Below are positions 33,090 to 43,972 of a stretch of 64,000 nt of DNA, one piece after another; the first letter of the stretch is position 1, and the number at the start of each line of letters is the position of its first letter. The position numbers were made by a program, and so were the translations under genes. Under the pieces are notes generated by a model. That model did not search any database. It saw only the letters and a list, made by a program, of their open reading frames with translations, and was not told the DNA's origin. The stretch lies in contig FLMG01000988.1 of NCBI GenBank assembly GCA_900088475.1, positions 152,808-216,807 on the forward strand. Reading direction: 5' to 3'. The stretch comes from Hyphochytrium catenoides. Lineage: Eukaryota > Sar > Hyphochytriomycetes > Hyphochytriales > Hyphochytriaceae.

Positions 33090-33880
33090 CCTGCGTCTCT
33101 CTCTCTCTCTCTCTCTCTCTCNNNNNNNNNNNNNNNNNNNNNNNNNNNNNNNNNNNNNNNNNNNNNNNNNNNNNNNNNNNNNNNNNNNNNNNNNNNNNNN
33201 NNNNNNNNNNNNNNNNNNNNNNNNNNNNNNNNNNNNNNNNNNNNNNNNNNNNNNNNNNNNNNNNNNNNNNNNNNNNNNNNNNNNNNNNNNNNNNNNNNNN
33301 NNNNNNNNNNNNNNNNNNNNNNNNNNNNNNNNNNNNNNNNNNNNNNNNNNNNNNNNNNNNNNNNNNNNNNNNNNNNNNNNNNNNNNNNNNNNNNNNNNNN
33401 NNNNNNNNNNNNNNNNNNNNNNNNNNNNNNNNNNNNNNNNNNNNNNNNNNNNNNNNNNNNNNNNNNNNNNNNNNNNNNNNNNNNNNNNNNNNNNNNNNNN
33501 NNNNNNNNNNNNNNNNNNNNNNNNNNNNNNNNNNNNNNNNNNNNNNNNNNNNNNNNNNNNNNNNNNNNNNNNNNNNNNNNNNNNNNNNNNNNNNNNNNNN
33601 NNNNNNNNNNNNNNNNNNNNNNNNNNNNNNNNNNNNNNNNNNNNNNNNNNNNNNNNNNNNNNNNNNNNNNNNNNNNNNNNNAGAGAAAGAGAGAGAGAGA
33701 GAAGAAAGAGGGGGGAGAGGGCGACAGAGGGGGGGAGCCAGCGAGCGAGAGAAAGACAAAGAGACAGAGTTAGAGACAGAGATAGAGACAGAGAAAGACA
33801 GAGAAAGACAGAGAAAGACAGAGAAAGACAGAAAAACATCGGAAGAGAGAAACAGAGAAAGAGAGAGATATAGGGAGAAG
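33090..33880. repeat. CT tract, gap, then GA tract
   Basis: A (CT)n tract at about 33098-33121 enters the gap and a GA-rich tract (33682-33880, later GACAGAGAAA-type units) leaves it. Because CT on one side and GA on the other are reverse complements, the flanks could pair as a hairpin or mark a misassembled inverted repeat. Confidence 0.8.
33122..33681. other. Assembly gap (560 N)
   Basis: A run of N bases placed exactly within microsatellite sequence; its length may be an estimate. Any coding content here is invisible. Confidence 0.98.
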
Positions 33881-35009
33881 GAAGACACCCTGGACAAAGA
33901 CGACGACTGTGGAGCCTTGGAAAGAAGGTCTCAACAGATTCGAGCAGGTCGTCGAGTTCTGTAACACTCTGCAGAACATCTTTTGTCTCCAACATCACTC
34001 ACAGCAGTGTTTGCTGGTCGCTGATGCACCGCGATGCGGTCCTGCGCCCTGCGGCATACTCCAACATCCCAACCTCTCACTGAGAGGAGGACGCAAAAGG
34101 CGAGTAGTACAGGAAGGTTTGAGCGCAGGAAGCAACCGGTAGACAATATTGGACGCCTCCAAGGAAGGATTGGCCCTTCCAAGTTGGGCTGACCGTTCAG
34201 CGCACAGGACCTTTCTGGTGGAGTTGCCTGTGGGCCGATGAAGCAGGGGAAAGAGCTCTCGAGGACAAGGATACAAAGATACAGGGTGGAAAGAGGTTAA
34301 GATAATGCAGAGTAAATACCTCGATAAAGGAACTCCCGTGACAATCCGTGCCACTACATGTATATATGTAACGTTGAGATTCAGCAAAGAGCCAACCCTT
34401 TCTCTTTTTTTGTGGAAACTGTGGCGACAGGAGCTAGATGACGTGGGCCAGAGTAAGACTAGGCCAATCCCTAGTAGAGCTTTTACCGATGGACAGCTTT
34501 CCAAAGCGAAGTTAGCCTCGCCCCGGATGATTAATGGAAGCAACACGCTTAAACGCCACACAAGGCTGTCAGAATGGGTTCTAGGAGTCAATGGCGGCGC
34601 GGCTATGGTGCTCGTAGCTCATCTAAACCGGAGGAATCGTGGCCGGAAGTATCGTGGGTTGAGATGAGGCCATGGACGCACAGTATCTACGGTGGCCTAT
34701 CACTTGGTCAAAACAATCCTATTTTTTCCCTGCCATATCCCATATTGCCCTTCCTCAGCAGATTCTCTCTCTTCTCCTGGAATGGTGGTGGCAGAGGTTG
34801 AGAGAGGAAGAGGACAGTGTCACATGATGCGCATCATTGTACTTTTTGTGTGGCTCCTTTCCGCTAATGTACATTAGACTTCATGAGTCTCATAAACCCT
34901 GAGAGTCTAGGGCCAGGCCCCGATCTGTCCCCTCTCACTATGTGTATGTCTTCGCTCACGCTGCCACGTCGTGCTCCACATTTTCTTTGCTCTCTGCTAA
35001 CTAATTTTA

Positions 35010-35610
35010 CTATTCAATGATCAACTCGTCGATTGACCAATCTTCAAAGCTGCCATCAGGTAGATAGCGCCTAATAATCATTGGGATCTTTCTCTCCCGC
35101 AGCTCTTTCATCGCGATTTTCAGAGGGTCAGTCTCGCCGTCAATGTTAACCATTACTGGGGCATTCATACTATATGTACATCGAGAGAAAGTGTCAGTCT
35201 GGCCGCACATTGATGGACTAAGACTAGCAAGAGAGGATAGCTAGCAGTTGATAGGTTACTGAGAGACAAACCGGGAGGCAGTCCTAGATATTCTCAGCAT
35301 AATGAAAAGGAGAACATACCTGATCTGAAGTGCTCTGGTCCCTAGTACGCGGGCGCGCTCATACTTGGTCATATATTTCGTGGTTATCTTCTCCTTGGAC
35401 AAGGCGGCAGCATCTGCTTCTGATGCATCAATGACGTCCATTTTCTCACCCTCCATCTAATCCTTTCCTTTAGCTACAGGTATCATAAAAAGACACAAAA
35501 CATCTTACCTCTCCTTCTCCATCTCCCATTTCGTCCTCGAACTCCTCCGGGTTTTCCTCCATCTCACCAAAGTCACCTACATCCTCCACCTCCTCGTAGT
35601 CGTCCTCCAT
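35010..35610 (-). CDS. RPB6: RNA polymerase subunit RPB6 (RPABC2)
   Basis: Three exons, 35610-35509, 35456-35320 and 35169-35010, give 132 residues. The N-terminus is very acidic ([19 protein letters not shown]), as in other eukaryotic RPB6 proteins. The conserved core follows: [20 protein letters not shown], then [24 protein letters not shown] and [22 protein letters not shown]6 is shared by RNA polymerases I, II and III, binds the base of the clamp and equals bacterial omega. Length and C-terminal [10 protein letters not shown] end are as expected. Start ATG is the first codon of the acidic leader. It is divergent from the JHY-like gene, with a CT-rich tract between. Confidence 0.96.
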
Positions 35611-36620
35611 GGCTTTACTCCGACGGTCCCGATCTCAGTTACAGTCAAAAGGTTATGTCTTCACGTTTACCGAGATCCTGCTAGGACCACGTATCCATTA
35701 ACCCCACAGATAGAGCTCTGAGAATGCGTCTGCAAGCTCCACATCAATTGGCAATAATCTCCGTCTCATCAACTCTCCAGTTGCTTTCTCCATCCTCCAA
35801 CACCAACCGCCCAGAACCTCTCCAGGACCAAACGTTGCCCATGGGAATTAGAAATTAGCCTCTCGTGCCCGTTACAATCGCTTCTTTATGTTTCTCAATT
35901 TCTGTTCACCATACTCTCTCCTCTAGCTCTCTCTCTCTCTCTCTCTCTCACTCTCTCTCTCTCTCCCTCTCTCACTCTCTCTCTCTCTCTCTCTTTCTTT
36001 CTTCGCTCCATCTCTCTCCCTCACAAACTCTCTCTCTCTCTTCTCTCTTACCCCCTCTCTCTCTTCTCTCTCTCATTTTCTCTCGCGTTACTCCACTCTC
36101 TGCCCTTTCTTTCCTCCCTCCTCGCTTCAACTCTCTTCTCTCCCTCTTCCAATCTCTAGCATGGAGGGCAGGTGGCGCCATGGCCACGATCTCATATGTT
36201 CTCCTCACCTGTAGAACCATGTCTCCTGCTTTCTTGGCCCACCCAAGGGACAGCAGTCAAAGCAAGCTGTGAAGAGGTATCAGTCCTCTTCCATCTACTG
36301 GCAATATTGTCAAACCTGCTTGATCTCCTCGCCTTTCATCGCTTCATTATCTGCGTTGGCACATCGGAACCCAGGACCCCCGACGCTTCTCCTGTCTCCA
36401 TCTAGGAACAGGATACTATTCTATTCTCTGCTTGCCCTTAGTGTCAAAGAAGACTAGCAGAAGAAGAGAGATAGCTGAGTCTAAGAGAAGGCCATAGGGC
36501 TAACGGCCGGTCACAGAAAGCTCAGAGTCACGTTAGTTGAGTAAGAGAAGAGCGGACAGCGTGAAGAGAAGCGGCAAGAGGTACCAGGAGGCCAAAGGAG
36601 GACACACGCCACCCCCAAAC
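35611..36620. other. Divergent promoter region with CT-rich tract
   Basis: This spacer lies between RPB6 (-) and the JHY-like gene (+). A CT microsatellite from about 35911 to 36152 occupies its middle. Frames through it are repeat artefacts. Confidence 0.55.
35911..36152. repeat. CT-rich microsatellite
   Basis: Near-continuous CTCTCT with occasional A or T interruptions (TCTCACTCTC, TTTCTTTC) across about 240 bp, all purines on the opposite strand. It lies in the middle of a divergent promoter. Confidence 0.9.
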
Positions 36621-38702
36621 ATGAGTAACAAGGCGTTTCTCAGTCGCTTCCAGAACAAGATCAGCACTGTCTCAGCTCAGGGAAAGATAACTGGCAGCGG
36701 ATCTAGCACAGCATATCCCTCTCCTTCTTCCTCCGTCCATGTTAACCAAGGCCCCGTCTCCTTCTTTCATACTTCTAGCCCTGGGGAAGAGGGACCTGCG
36801 AGGAGAGAGAGCCCGGGGGTAGGTGTGGAGACCTTTGCAGGCAGCAAGAAGTACGTGGTGCCCGAGTATGAGAGCGGTCTCTTCCTGAAGCCGGAGTTTA
36901 TGGAAACTTCCACTAGGCAACCAGAGGTCACAGCGTCTCCTGTCAGTGGTAAGTCTGGCATCAGCTCATTCTCTTTCCTGATCGTTCTCTTCCATTCCAC
37001 GGGACATTGCCCGTATCTGTCTCTGCTTAGTTTGGTCTTCTTATGTTCTCACCCTTGTCCTATCCACAGTTTCCTTGGGATTCCCTCTTCCTGAGGTGGT
37101 GTCTTCTCTCTGCTTCTCCCTTTCTGCTGTCTGTCTGTCTTTCTTTTAGTTTTCTGTGTCTTTCTCCCCCTATCTCTCTCCGTGTTGCTCTCGCTCTCTC
37201 TTCTTTCTCTTCGCCTCTCTCTCTCTGACTCCACTGCTCTGGCTGCTCGCCCTCCCTGTGTGTTGGATGAGCCTCAGTCCTCGTCTGCCTTTGTACACCT
37301 TCTGACGAAGATAGCTCGGCTTTCAACTCCCACTTGTCTAGGCACTTTAGCCTTCGAGCATTTAGATGAAAGCATCTCTGTTTTATATTCTCTTATGGCT
37401 AGATTTTCGTAGCTCTCATTCTCACTATTACCTTGACTGCCGTCGCTCTCCCGTCATAGCTGAGAAGAAGTCAAAGAAAAAGCTTAGCCTCAAAGATCTG
37501 CAAGATGCCTCCAACCCCTTTGTCTCGGAGGATCAGGGACCACCTTCAGTCCCATCGTCGGTGCCCAGCCAAGGCAGCAGCACCAGCAACCAAAGTGAAA
37601 GCTTTCCCTTAAAAAAAGCTATAAAAGAAGGTAAAGTACGATGGCCACTTCCATCTAGCTCAATGTTGTTGGGATAGAGGTGACAGTCATTCCTCTCACT
37701 TTGAATGGAGTGTTCTCAATATCAATGTCGCGTTTCAGGGCTCTCTTCCTCTGTCTCTTTCTGCATTCTTGCTCCTCCTCTCTCGTTCTTGGGTTCTGAT
37801 CCTTTGGCCCTCCCAGTCTGCTATGCCTCTCACTTGCAGCTGTAGCTGTTTGCCTCGTTGTTCCTTACATGAAGTTTGACATTCCTTCTGCACCGCCTGC
37901 TCCTTGATATCTGAAGATAAAGTACCTGAGTTCTAGGTCCAATAGCGCTCTATCTCCGCCCTTGGGACCACTCCATCTCTGTCGTAATAGCCCTCTAAGC
38001 TACCTTTCTTTGTCTCTCTCCCTTCTTCCACTTTCTTCTTCTTAAGCCTCAACCAAGAAGCAGGCCCCTAGCACTAAAACAAAGTCCAGATCGTCCCGTA
38101 CGTCTCAAGTTCCTTCTTCCTCTCCAGGCGATAAAGCCCCTCGCAACTCGGTAAACGAGTCCAAAGCCAAATCGCCAGAGGAACTTCTGATGTTCAGCAA
38201 GAAGCCTAGGGAGGTGAAGTATGAGCCAAAGACGTTAGAAGAGTACAAGAAGACTGTGACAGATAAGTACTACGAGCTGGGCAAGCTGCAGCCAGACCTG
38301 AACGCAGATGAGTTGGTGCAAAAGAGAGCCAACTTAGAGAGGATCAAGGAGTTCTCCAAGAACCTTAGAGATATTAACATCCAGAAAGCTGGTCAGCCCA
38401 AGAAGAAGCCGCTTGTAGAGATGAAGGATATAGAGAAAGAGAAGTCGAAGAGAGAGAAGGCGTTAGAGTTTGCGAAGAAGATTCCGAAGCCCAAGCCGGT
38501 GCCTAGAGATACTGAAGAACGAGAAGGAGAGGGGGAGTGCGTGACAAGTGTTCAGTCGGGGAGAAAGAGTTCGAGATCCCAGTCTCTAAAGGAGACGAGT
38601 CGCATTGAGCGAGAGCCCCAATCTTCAGAGTTGGAAGAGTTAGAGATGCGGCATTTTCAGGCAAGAAAAAATGTGGAGGAGATTAGGAGACTTTTCGCCT
38701 GA
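36621..38702 (+). CDS. JHY-like protein with basic, Lys-rich C-terminus
   Basis: Three exons, 36621-36948, 37460-37630 and 38047-38702, join in phase 1 to 384 residues. I start at the ATG of MSNKAFLSRFQ; the upstream in-frame region has only a TTG. The N-terminal two thirds are Ser/Pro-rich and disordered. The C-terminal part contains VKYEPKTLEEYKK, YYELGKLQPDLNADELVQK and RIKEFSKNLRDIN, then KREKALEFAKKIPKPKP. This order (Y-x-P-x-TLxxY, then LGxLxPDL, then a helix ending in N) resembles the JHY/C11orf63 region of animal ciliary proteins. I am moderately confident of that match. It would add a third cilium-related gene. The last helix (LEELEMRHFQARKNVEEIRR) is probably a coiled coil. Intron 2 is CT-rich. 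Confidence 0.55.
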
Positions 38703-38870
38703 AGGGGGAGAAAGGAAAGTGTATTTATAAATGAAATGTGTTAGCAAAAATGCCTAGGATAGACTCTGTCCTTGCAGGTCTTCAGGGGGTTTACTGCCCC
38801 CTGCTGTAGGGAGAAACATTCTCTCTGCCCTTGTTTATAACACTCCGAGCCTGCAAGCCTTATCCCAACT

Positions 38871-40942
38871 CTACCGGGGGGGCGATCTTTGGGGTATGGA
38901 ACTTCTTTCTGCTACCAGCTCATCATCTCCTGACGCCAAGTCCTGGGCTCGAAAAGGGTCAACTAAGCTTCCTACCTCTGTGGGCTCTGTGCTGGCTATA
39001 CAGGGAGAGAGTACCCTACGCCGGTGCCGTCTATCTGTGTCCACAGAGTCAGGGGGAGATGTCAGGATCTCCAACTTCTCCTCCTCCTCGTCTTCGTCAT
39101 CCCCTTCGGTCCCTTCACTGCTAGTGGAGGAATCCGTGTGACGAAGGGCTGGGACCGACGAACCATCAGCGCCCGGACTCTCAGAAAGAAGCTTGTTAAG
39201 AAGAATCCTTTTTGATACTTTCTGCTGAAGAATTGCCCGCATTGATTTTGATGACCAGGCCGTCTGGTGCAACCTCTCGAACTCTCGAGACAAAATCACG
39301 CATTTGCTCTCTTCGTTGATGACTCCCCGACCATCTGAGATACGCCTCAGCACTCGAACTATCGTAGAATGTATGAGGGCCACGCTCCTATCTACGTTTG
39401 TGTTGTCTACGGTAGGGATGAGGTGACTCTGCGCCATCTTGCGTTGCATCTTCTGAATGCAGTTGATGTTGTCGAAGTACTTAATGTACTTGTTACTCTT
39501 AGGGGACAACGTCATGTTCCTGGAACGAACTGCGAACCTCTCACGATGTTTCTTCTCATTGCTGATGTGGATCAGGAAGGGAATGACGCAAGGGTGTCGC
39601 TTCATGATGTCTGTAACTACATCCATAGAGAGATGAACGCCTTCGACTATAAGAGACTTATTTCTTTGCTCGAACGTAGTGAGGATATTCTCCAGTTTAT
39701 CGAGCACTGGTCGGCTCTGGAGCATGTAGCCCTTCAGAATTCTTCTTTTGTGAAGTCGCTTCGCGGAAGGAGGCCCAAGGTTACCGCTAGATGACTCCAT
39801 AACGTCATTATCGGTCACATATAACTCCCCTGCCTCGTAGGTGGAGACGAAGAGGCATGGATTTCCCTCCTTAGATGTTACAGACCGCAGGGTGTGACGG
39901 ATGGAATCGGTTGACAGGACATTCGTGATGCCAAGCCTTCCAGCCAGGATAGAAGCCAAGGTAGACTTTCCAGTGCCTGAAGTTCCTCCTAGTAAGATGA
40001 TAAAGCTTCTGCGCTGTTCAAAGATATCGTTGGCAATGACAAAGTCCATGATGTGGAACCGCCTGCTGTGCTCATAGAGAGCTAGGCCCTCTGAGACGAG
40101 GTCCATAAATTGATTAGCGGATAAGATGCTAACAAGGCGCTTGTTGGCTGACTGTCTGGGTTGTGGGTGGTTCGGCGAAGGTAGAGGCAGTGGATAGCGC
40201 TGTCTGGCCACCTGAAAGAGCCAGCCAGTTATGGCTGCTGCATACCCTGCACGGCAGCCAATGAAGCTGAATGCCGCTTGCGTCCTATACCTGATAATTG
40301 ATCGTGTGTACCAAAGAGCGGATGCAAACATGGGCCCAAGGACAGACAGAAAGAGGAACTAGTCAGAACGGTGGCCCTCGATAGTAGGAGCGAGGGTATG
40401 TGAGCCAAAGGAGTAAAGGGTCGGGTCAAGGAGTCACTCGGTGAACTATAAATGCTGATCTTGACCTAGGATAGCAGATGACTCTGCAGTACATGAAGAA
40501 AATGAAAGAAGCTGTCCAATATGATGCTGCAGAGGTAGCGGTAGAGGACGCACCTAGAAAACTGACGAACCTCGACTTCCCCATCCGTTGCTGACATAGC
40601 AATCTGTGTTAGCTTGAGGCAGCGAGAGAGGCACTCATTCCTACCCATTTGACTCGTCTCATGGCCGCTATATACAGCTAAGAAGTCGGTGGGGTCAGGT
40701 TCTGATGTCATGAGTGAGCCAAGAGAGGAAGTTCCGGAGAGGTTTGAAGCTGGACCACCGTTACCGCTGGTGGGGCCAGTTTTCTTTCCTTCGGCGGCAT
40801 CTTCTGATGATCTCGACCGTGGCCGTCTAGTAGATCGCTCTGGAGAATGATATTGCAGCGAGGCCCTGGAGTGCAGGGTTCTTGAGTTAGTTCTCCGTGG
40901 CTGATCCAGCCAGAGATCATCAAGAGAAGGTTCTTTCTGCAT
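38871..40942 (-). CDS. LPA1-type P-loop kinase (2-phosphoglycerate kinase family)
   Basis: Exon 1 is 40942-40554 and exon 2 is 40290-38871, phase 2, giving 602 residues. The splice is supported because it yields FSRYRTQAAFSFIGCRAGYA, matching the RYTRSxLQxxLxLMGCKARHA block before the kinase in plant LPA1 proteins. The kinase has a Walker A GGTSGTGKS at residues 231-239, LGITNVLSTDSIRHTLRS, FVSTYEAGE, SLIVEGVHLSMDVV, HPCVIPFLIHISNEKKHRER and KYIKYFDNINCIQ, then VDNTNVDRSVALIH. In plants this family (low phytic acid 1) affects phytate accumulation; the archaeal relatives are 2-phosphoglycerate kinases, and the plant substrate is not settled. The C-terminus is an acidic, Ser-rich tail (EGDDEDEEEEKLE). 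Confidence 0.88.
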
Positions 40943-41632
40943 CGTCCAGGAGCCGCCAGGACTAACTCCTCCCACGGCAATTCCACTAGGTTAGCGCCTC
41001 ATTCACAATGCTATCTTGAAAGTTTGAACCTTGGAGCAACGCAACTATCCTCCCACTTCCCTATAAGGGTCTTTGAAGAGCAGCAGGTATAGCAAGGACC
41101 GCTCCTATAGCTTTAGAGGAGGATGACACATCAGAGAAGCCGAGACAGCATGCTCTCGAAGCTAAGAAGCCTACACGACCGCCAAGTGAAATAGTATACA
41201 GAAGCCAACGGTGCCTCTAATTGGCTCTGGCAAGCATTGAAGAAATTTGCGGGTTTATCGGCAACCTGCGCTTCTGTTTATCGCTTTTTCTTATGTTGGC
41301 AAGTTCAGAAGGAACGTGTCAGGACAATGCAGAGGCTTCGTCGTCTTTGAGCAGCATCGCTCAGAAAGGCCAAAAAATAATTCTCTAATTTGTGAGAACC
41401 TTTGTAAATTTGCCTTCAATTCCTCAACTCTGGAGCTTTTTTTGCCTCTCATCTTATCAAAACTGTGCGTAAATCTCCGGAAGAGGTCTCCGTTTCGGTG
41501 AAGCAAAGTTTAACCTTGACAACCTGTCAAAATCCTATTTTCACAATACATGAGGCCTGCAGCAACATAGTAAAGGCCCTACTTTAGAGCTTGTGGATTT
41601 CCAAAACGAAAATTTGGAAATGCAAAAGGTTT
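40943..41632. other. Intergenic region
   Basis: This holds the kinase promoter and the downstream flank of the tRNA. A 71-residue frame on the - strand (41291-41506) and an 84-residue frame on the + strand (41247-41501) overlap and neither has recognisable content. Confidence 0.4.
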
Positions 41633-41712
41633 ACCAACAGCAGGGTTCGAACCTGCGCACGTCTCCGTAGCTGATCTTAAGTCAGCCCCCTTAACCACTC
41701 GGGCATGTTGGT
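41633..41712 (-). tRNA. trnL-UAA: tRNA-Leu (anticodon TAA)
   Basis: On the - strand the acceptor halves are ACCAACA and TGTTGGT, perfectly paired. The D arm reads CCCGAGTGGTTAAGGGGG, the anticodon loop is CTTAAGA (anticodon TAA), the variable arm is a long class II arm (ACGGAGACGT) and the T arm is GCAGGTTCGAACCCTGC. There is no intron. Internal promoter boxes are in place (TGGTTAAGG and GGTTCGAACCC). A TTTT run begins a few bases past the 3' end (CCTTTTGC), fitting an RNA polymerase III terminator. Confidence 0.95.
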
Positions 41713-42168
41713 CGCAATGTTAGCGAAGATCGGACTGCCCTACTTTATGAAGGTGATTGAGAGCTTGTGAGCTTCAGAAACTTCGTGTCTGTTGAGTTCA
41801 TTGGCCGGTCACAGCGGCCGAAAAAGCAGCAGCAGCTTCCACTTCCGCTCGTGGCCGATGGCAGGGCATTGGTAGAGAATCAATTGCGGTCTGACTGTAG
41901 AGCTTGTTTAGATCCTCGGGCCTTGATACTCAGTCTAGACATTCTAGGGTCCCCACGCTTGTAGATCGTGTACTGGTCTGGTCTCTGGCTACATTCACAG
42001 GTGGTAGAGACTAGAGACCCTTTCCCGCTTCTTGTTAGAAGGGGCTTAGCAAAACTCCGCAGAACCTTTCTCTGCGATTCCCCTGGGATAAAGGCTCTTC
42101 TACTGCCCGTCGCAGCAGTAGATTGGAGCATGTAGTGCATGGTCGACGGAGAGAAGCTGGTCGAAGTA

Positions 42169-42352
42169 GAAACCTACTGCTCCGATCGATCCTTTGACTG
42201 GGAGATAGAGCTCGCAAAGGCACCTGAAACCTACTGCTCCGATCGATCCTTTGACTGAGAGATAGAGCTCGCAAAGGCAACTGATGTTGGCTTGCCGCAT
42301 ATTCTGAATTGGCGCAATCCTTTGACTGAGAGATAAAGCTCGCAAAGGCACC
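42169..42352. repeat. 57-bp tandem repeat, about 2.7 copies
   Basis: Units start at 42169 and 42226 with GAAACCTACTGCTCCGATCG and end CTCGCAAAGGCACCT or CAACT. A third partial copy (about 42310-42352) repeats CCTTTGACTGAGAGATA and CTCGCAAAGGCACCT after a diverged first half. Read on the - strand each unit would give VPLRALSLSQRIDRSS. Confidence 0.85.
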
Positions 42353-42635
42353 TGATGCTGACGGCAGAACGTAAAGTTTGTTTTAGATGCAGGGCTGAAA
42401 GACGTGACAACTAAGAACGGTTCCTCTGTACATGGCAGTCCAGTAAGCAGTATTATGTCCTCACTCAAATAGTAAATGGGAAAGTTAGAAACCAATCGCA
42501 AGACAGGCTTCAGCGTTGTCTGCTAATTCTTAGCGCGAAGGACTTCAGGACAGCCACAAACCTGATTCCTTTGTGCATGACTTTGAAACCTACACGTCTC
42601 TTGCTGTGATTCTATGACGTATTTTGAAGGCCTAC

Positions 42636-42732
42636 GTAGAGACTGTCTGACATCTCAGATTTGATGCAAGAGTTAGCAATGCCTTTTTGTGGACTATCAT
42701 GCATTTTTCCTCGCACCGCGGACAGTCTCTAC
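42636..42732. repeat. 97-bp segment bounded by a 12-bp inverted repeat
   Basis: GTAGAGACTGTC at 42636-42647 is the exact reverse complement of GACAGTCTCTAC at 42721-42732. The segment between has no coding capacity. It could be a small non-autonomous transposon or simply a hairpin. No clear target duplication is seen next to it. Confidence 0.5.
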
Positions 42733-43972
42733 TTACCCGTTCATACTATCCTTACGCTACAGAGTCCAAAGTGAGAGATATGAGGTTTAGATGCCGTGCA
42801 AAAAGATATCCATATCTGTGCCTTTGTTTAAGTCGTTAATACTCGCAACGCCTTTTTACGGAGCTACTGCCTTCATATCGGTTCGCGGAAAGGAGCTAAT
42901 GCCAGTAATGCTAGATAGCGAGCTGCTGGCCAGCTAACTCCTCCTCGTCCTAACAGAACCTGCAAATCGGGCCCCAGCACCTAGCTAGTAGGGTCCTTTG
43001 GGAACCAAGGGATTTCATATTCCAGTTACAAGGCTCCCAAAGATAATATCCTGCCTATGCTGGAGGCGAACAAGAACAAAGACGAAGAACCTTACCTGTG
43101 AGTTTAGGAAGTGGAAGGCCAAAGTGAATAGCGTTCGTGAGACAGTGCAAAACGAGGAGCACCTCTAGGAGAGAAAATCCACGGCAGATCAGGAGAAGGA
43201 AAGAAGTCCTGGAGGCCAAGGTCGCTAGAGCAACGCTGAAGATTGAGGAGGGAGGCGGGCAATGGCGAAAAGAACCTCCTCGAGCTGGCACCAGAAAACA
43301 AGAAGAGGACGAAGTGCAACCATGACGACCATGATGTCAAGGACACAAGAGCCAACCAGCTTAGAGGAAACTGAAGAAGAAGAGACAACGGTTGAAAGCA
43401 AGAGAACACAACTTCCTTTTTAGTTTAATGAACGCACTGCTTTAGCCTCCTCTCTTAGCTTCCAGTGGTGGGAACCATTCATTCCTTACATGATGGGCTC
43501 GTATTGAGTGGGTTCTTCAGTAAGTGGTTGATACGGAGGTAGTGTCTTCACGTGGCTGAGTGTATTTAAAGAAGAGCGATATACATTTGGCTGGAGCGGT
43601 CGAACGTGAAGTTCGTCGTCTATCATTTCGACGTCTAACGGGGCTATCGCTTAGGCTACTAGGATACCGATGAGCGCGCTGAGGACTCGGGTCTTTCCTA
43701 ATTTGGGCATCAAATCACCAGCCGAACCGGAGAAAGTGGGGTTGTGCGGGGATAAATAATAACGCATCTCTTCTTCTGCTGTCAGGCATACATATCTAAA
43801 AATGAACAGGGAACAAGACATCTTGCTTTACTTTGACAAGGCAAGTGCTCGAGCGATTAACTCTCGTGAGATAGAACTTCACTACTAGCGTTAGCTAAGG
43901 AGGATATACGAGGCAGTTGCTTTCCAGAGCGGGAGGGAACAATGAGCGATAGATAAATAAACTACTTTGCTA

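Larger units (their letters stand above)
32387..35009. other. Intergenic region with microsatellites and an assembly gap
   Basis: No gene is supported. Frames across the gap consist of N and CT/GA repeat. Long - strand frame 33995-34591 has no family features or partners. The interval includes the 5' UTR/promoter of the SANT-like gene on the left and the 3' end of RPB6 on the right. Confidence 0.45.
41713..43972. other. Long region without a supported gene
   Basis: Short frames only. It contains a 57-bp tandem repeat (42169-42352) and a 12-bp inverted repeat pair (42636-42732), listed separately. The remainder is unremarkable. Confidence 0.4.

Noticed and set aside
32729-33998. Several long frames crossing the N gap
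   Set aside because: Over half of each is N; the rest is CT/GA microsatellite and gives only Ser/Leu or Arg/Glu runs.
33995-34591. 198-residue - strand frame
   Set aside because: No domain, membrane pattern or splice partner; composition looks random.
43055-43409. Overlapping Leu-rich and Lys/Glu-rich frames
   Set aside because: Opposite-strand mirror of one purine-rich stretch; neither has splice signals or similarity.
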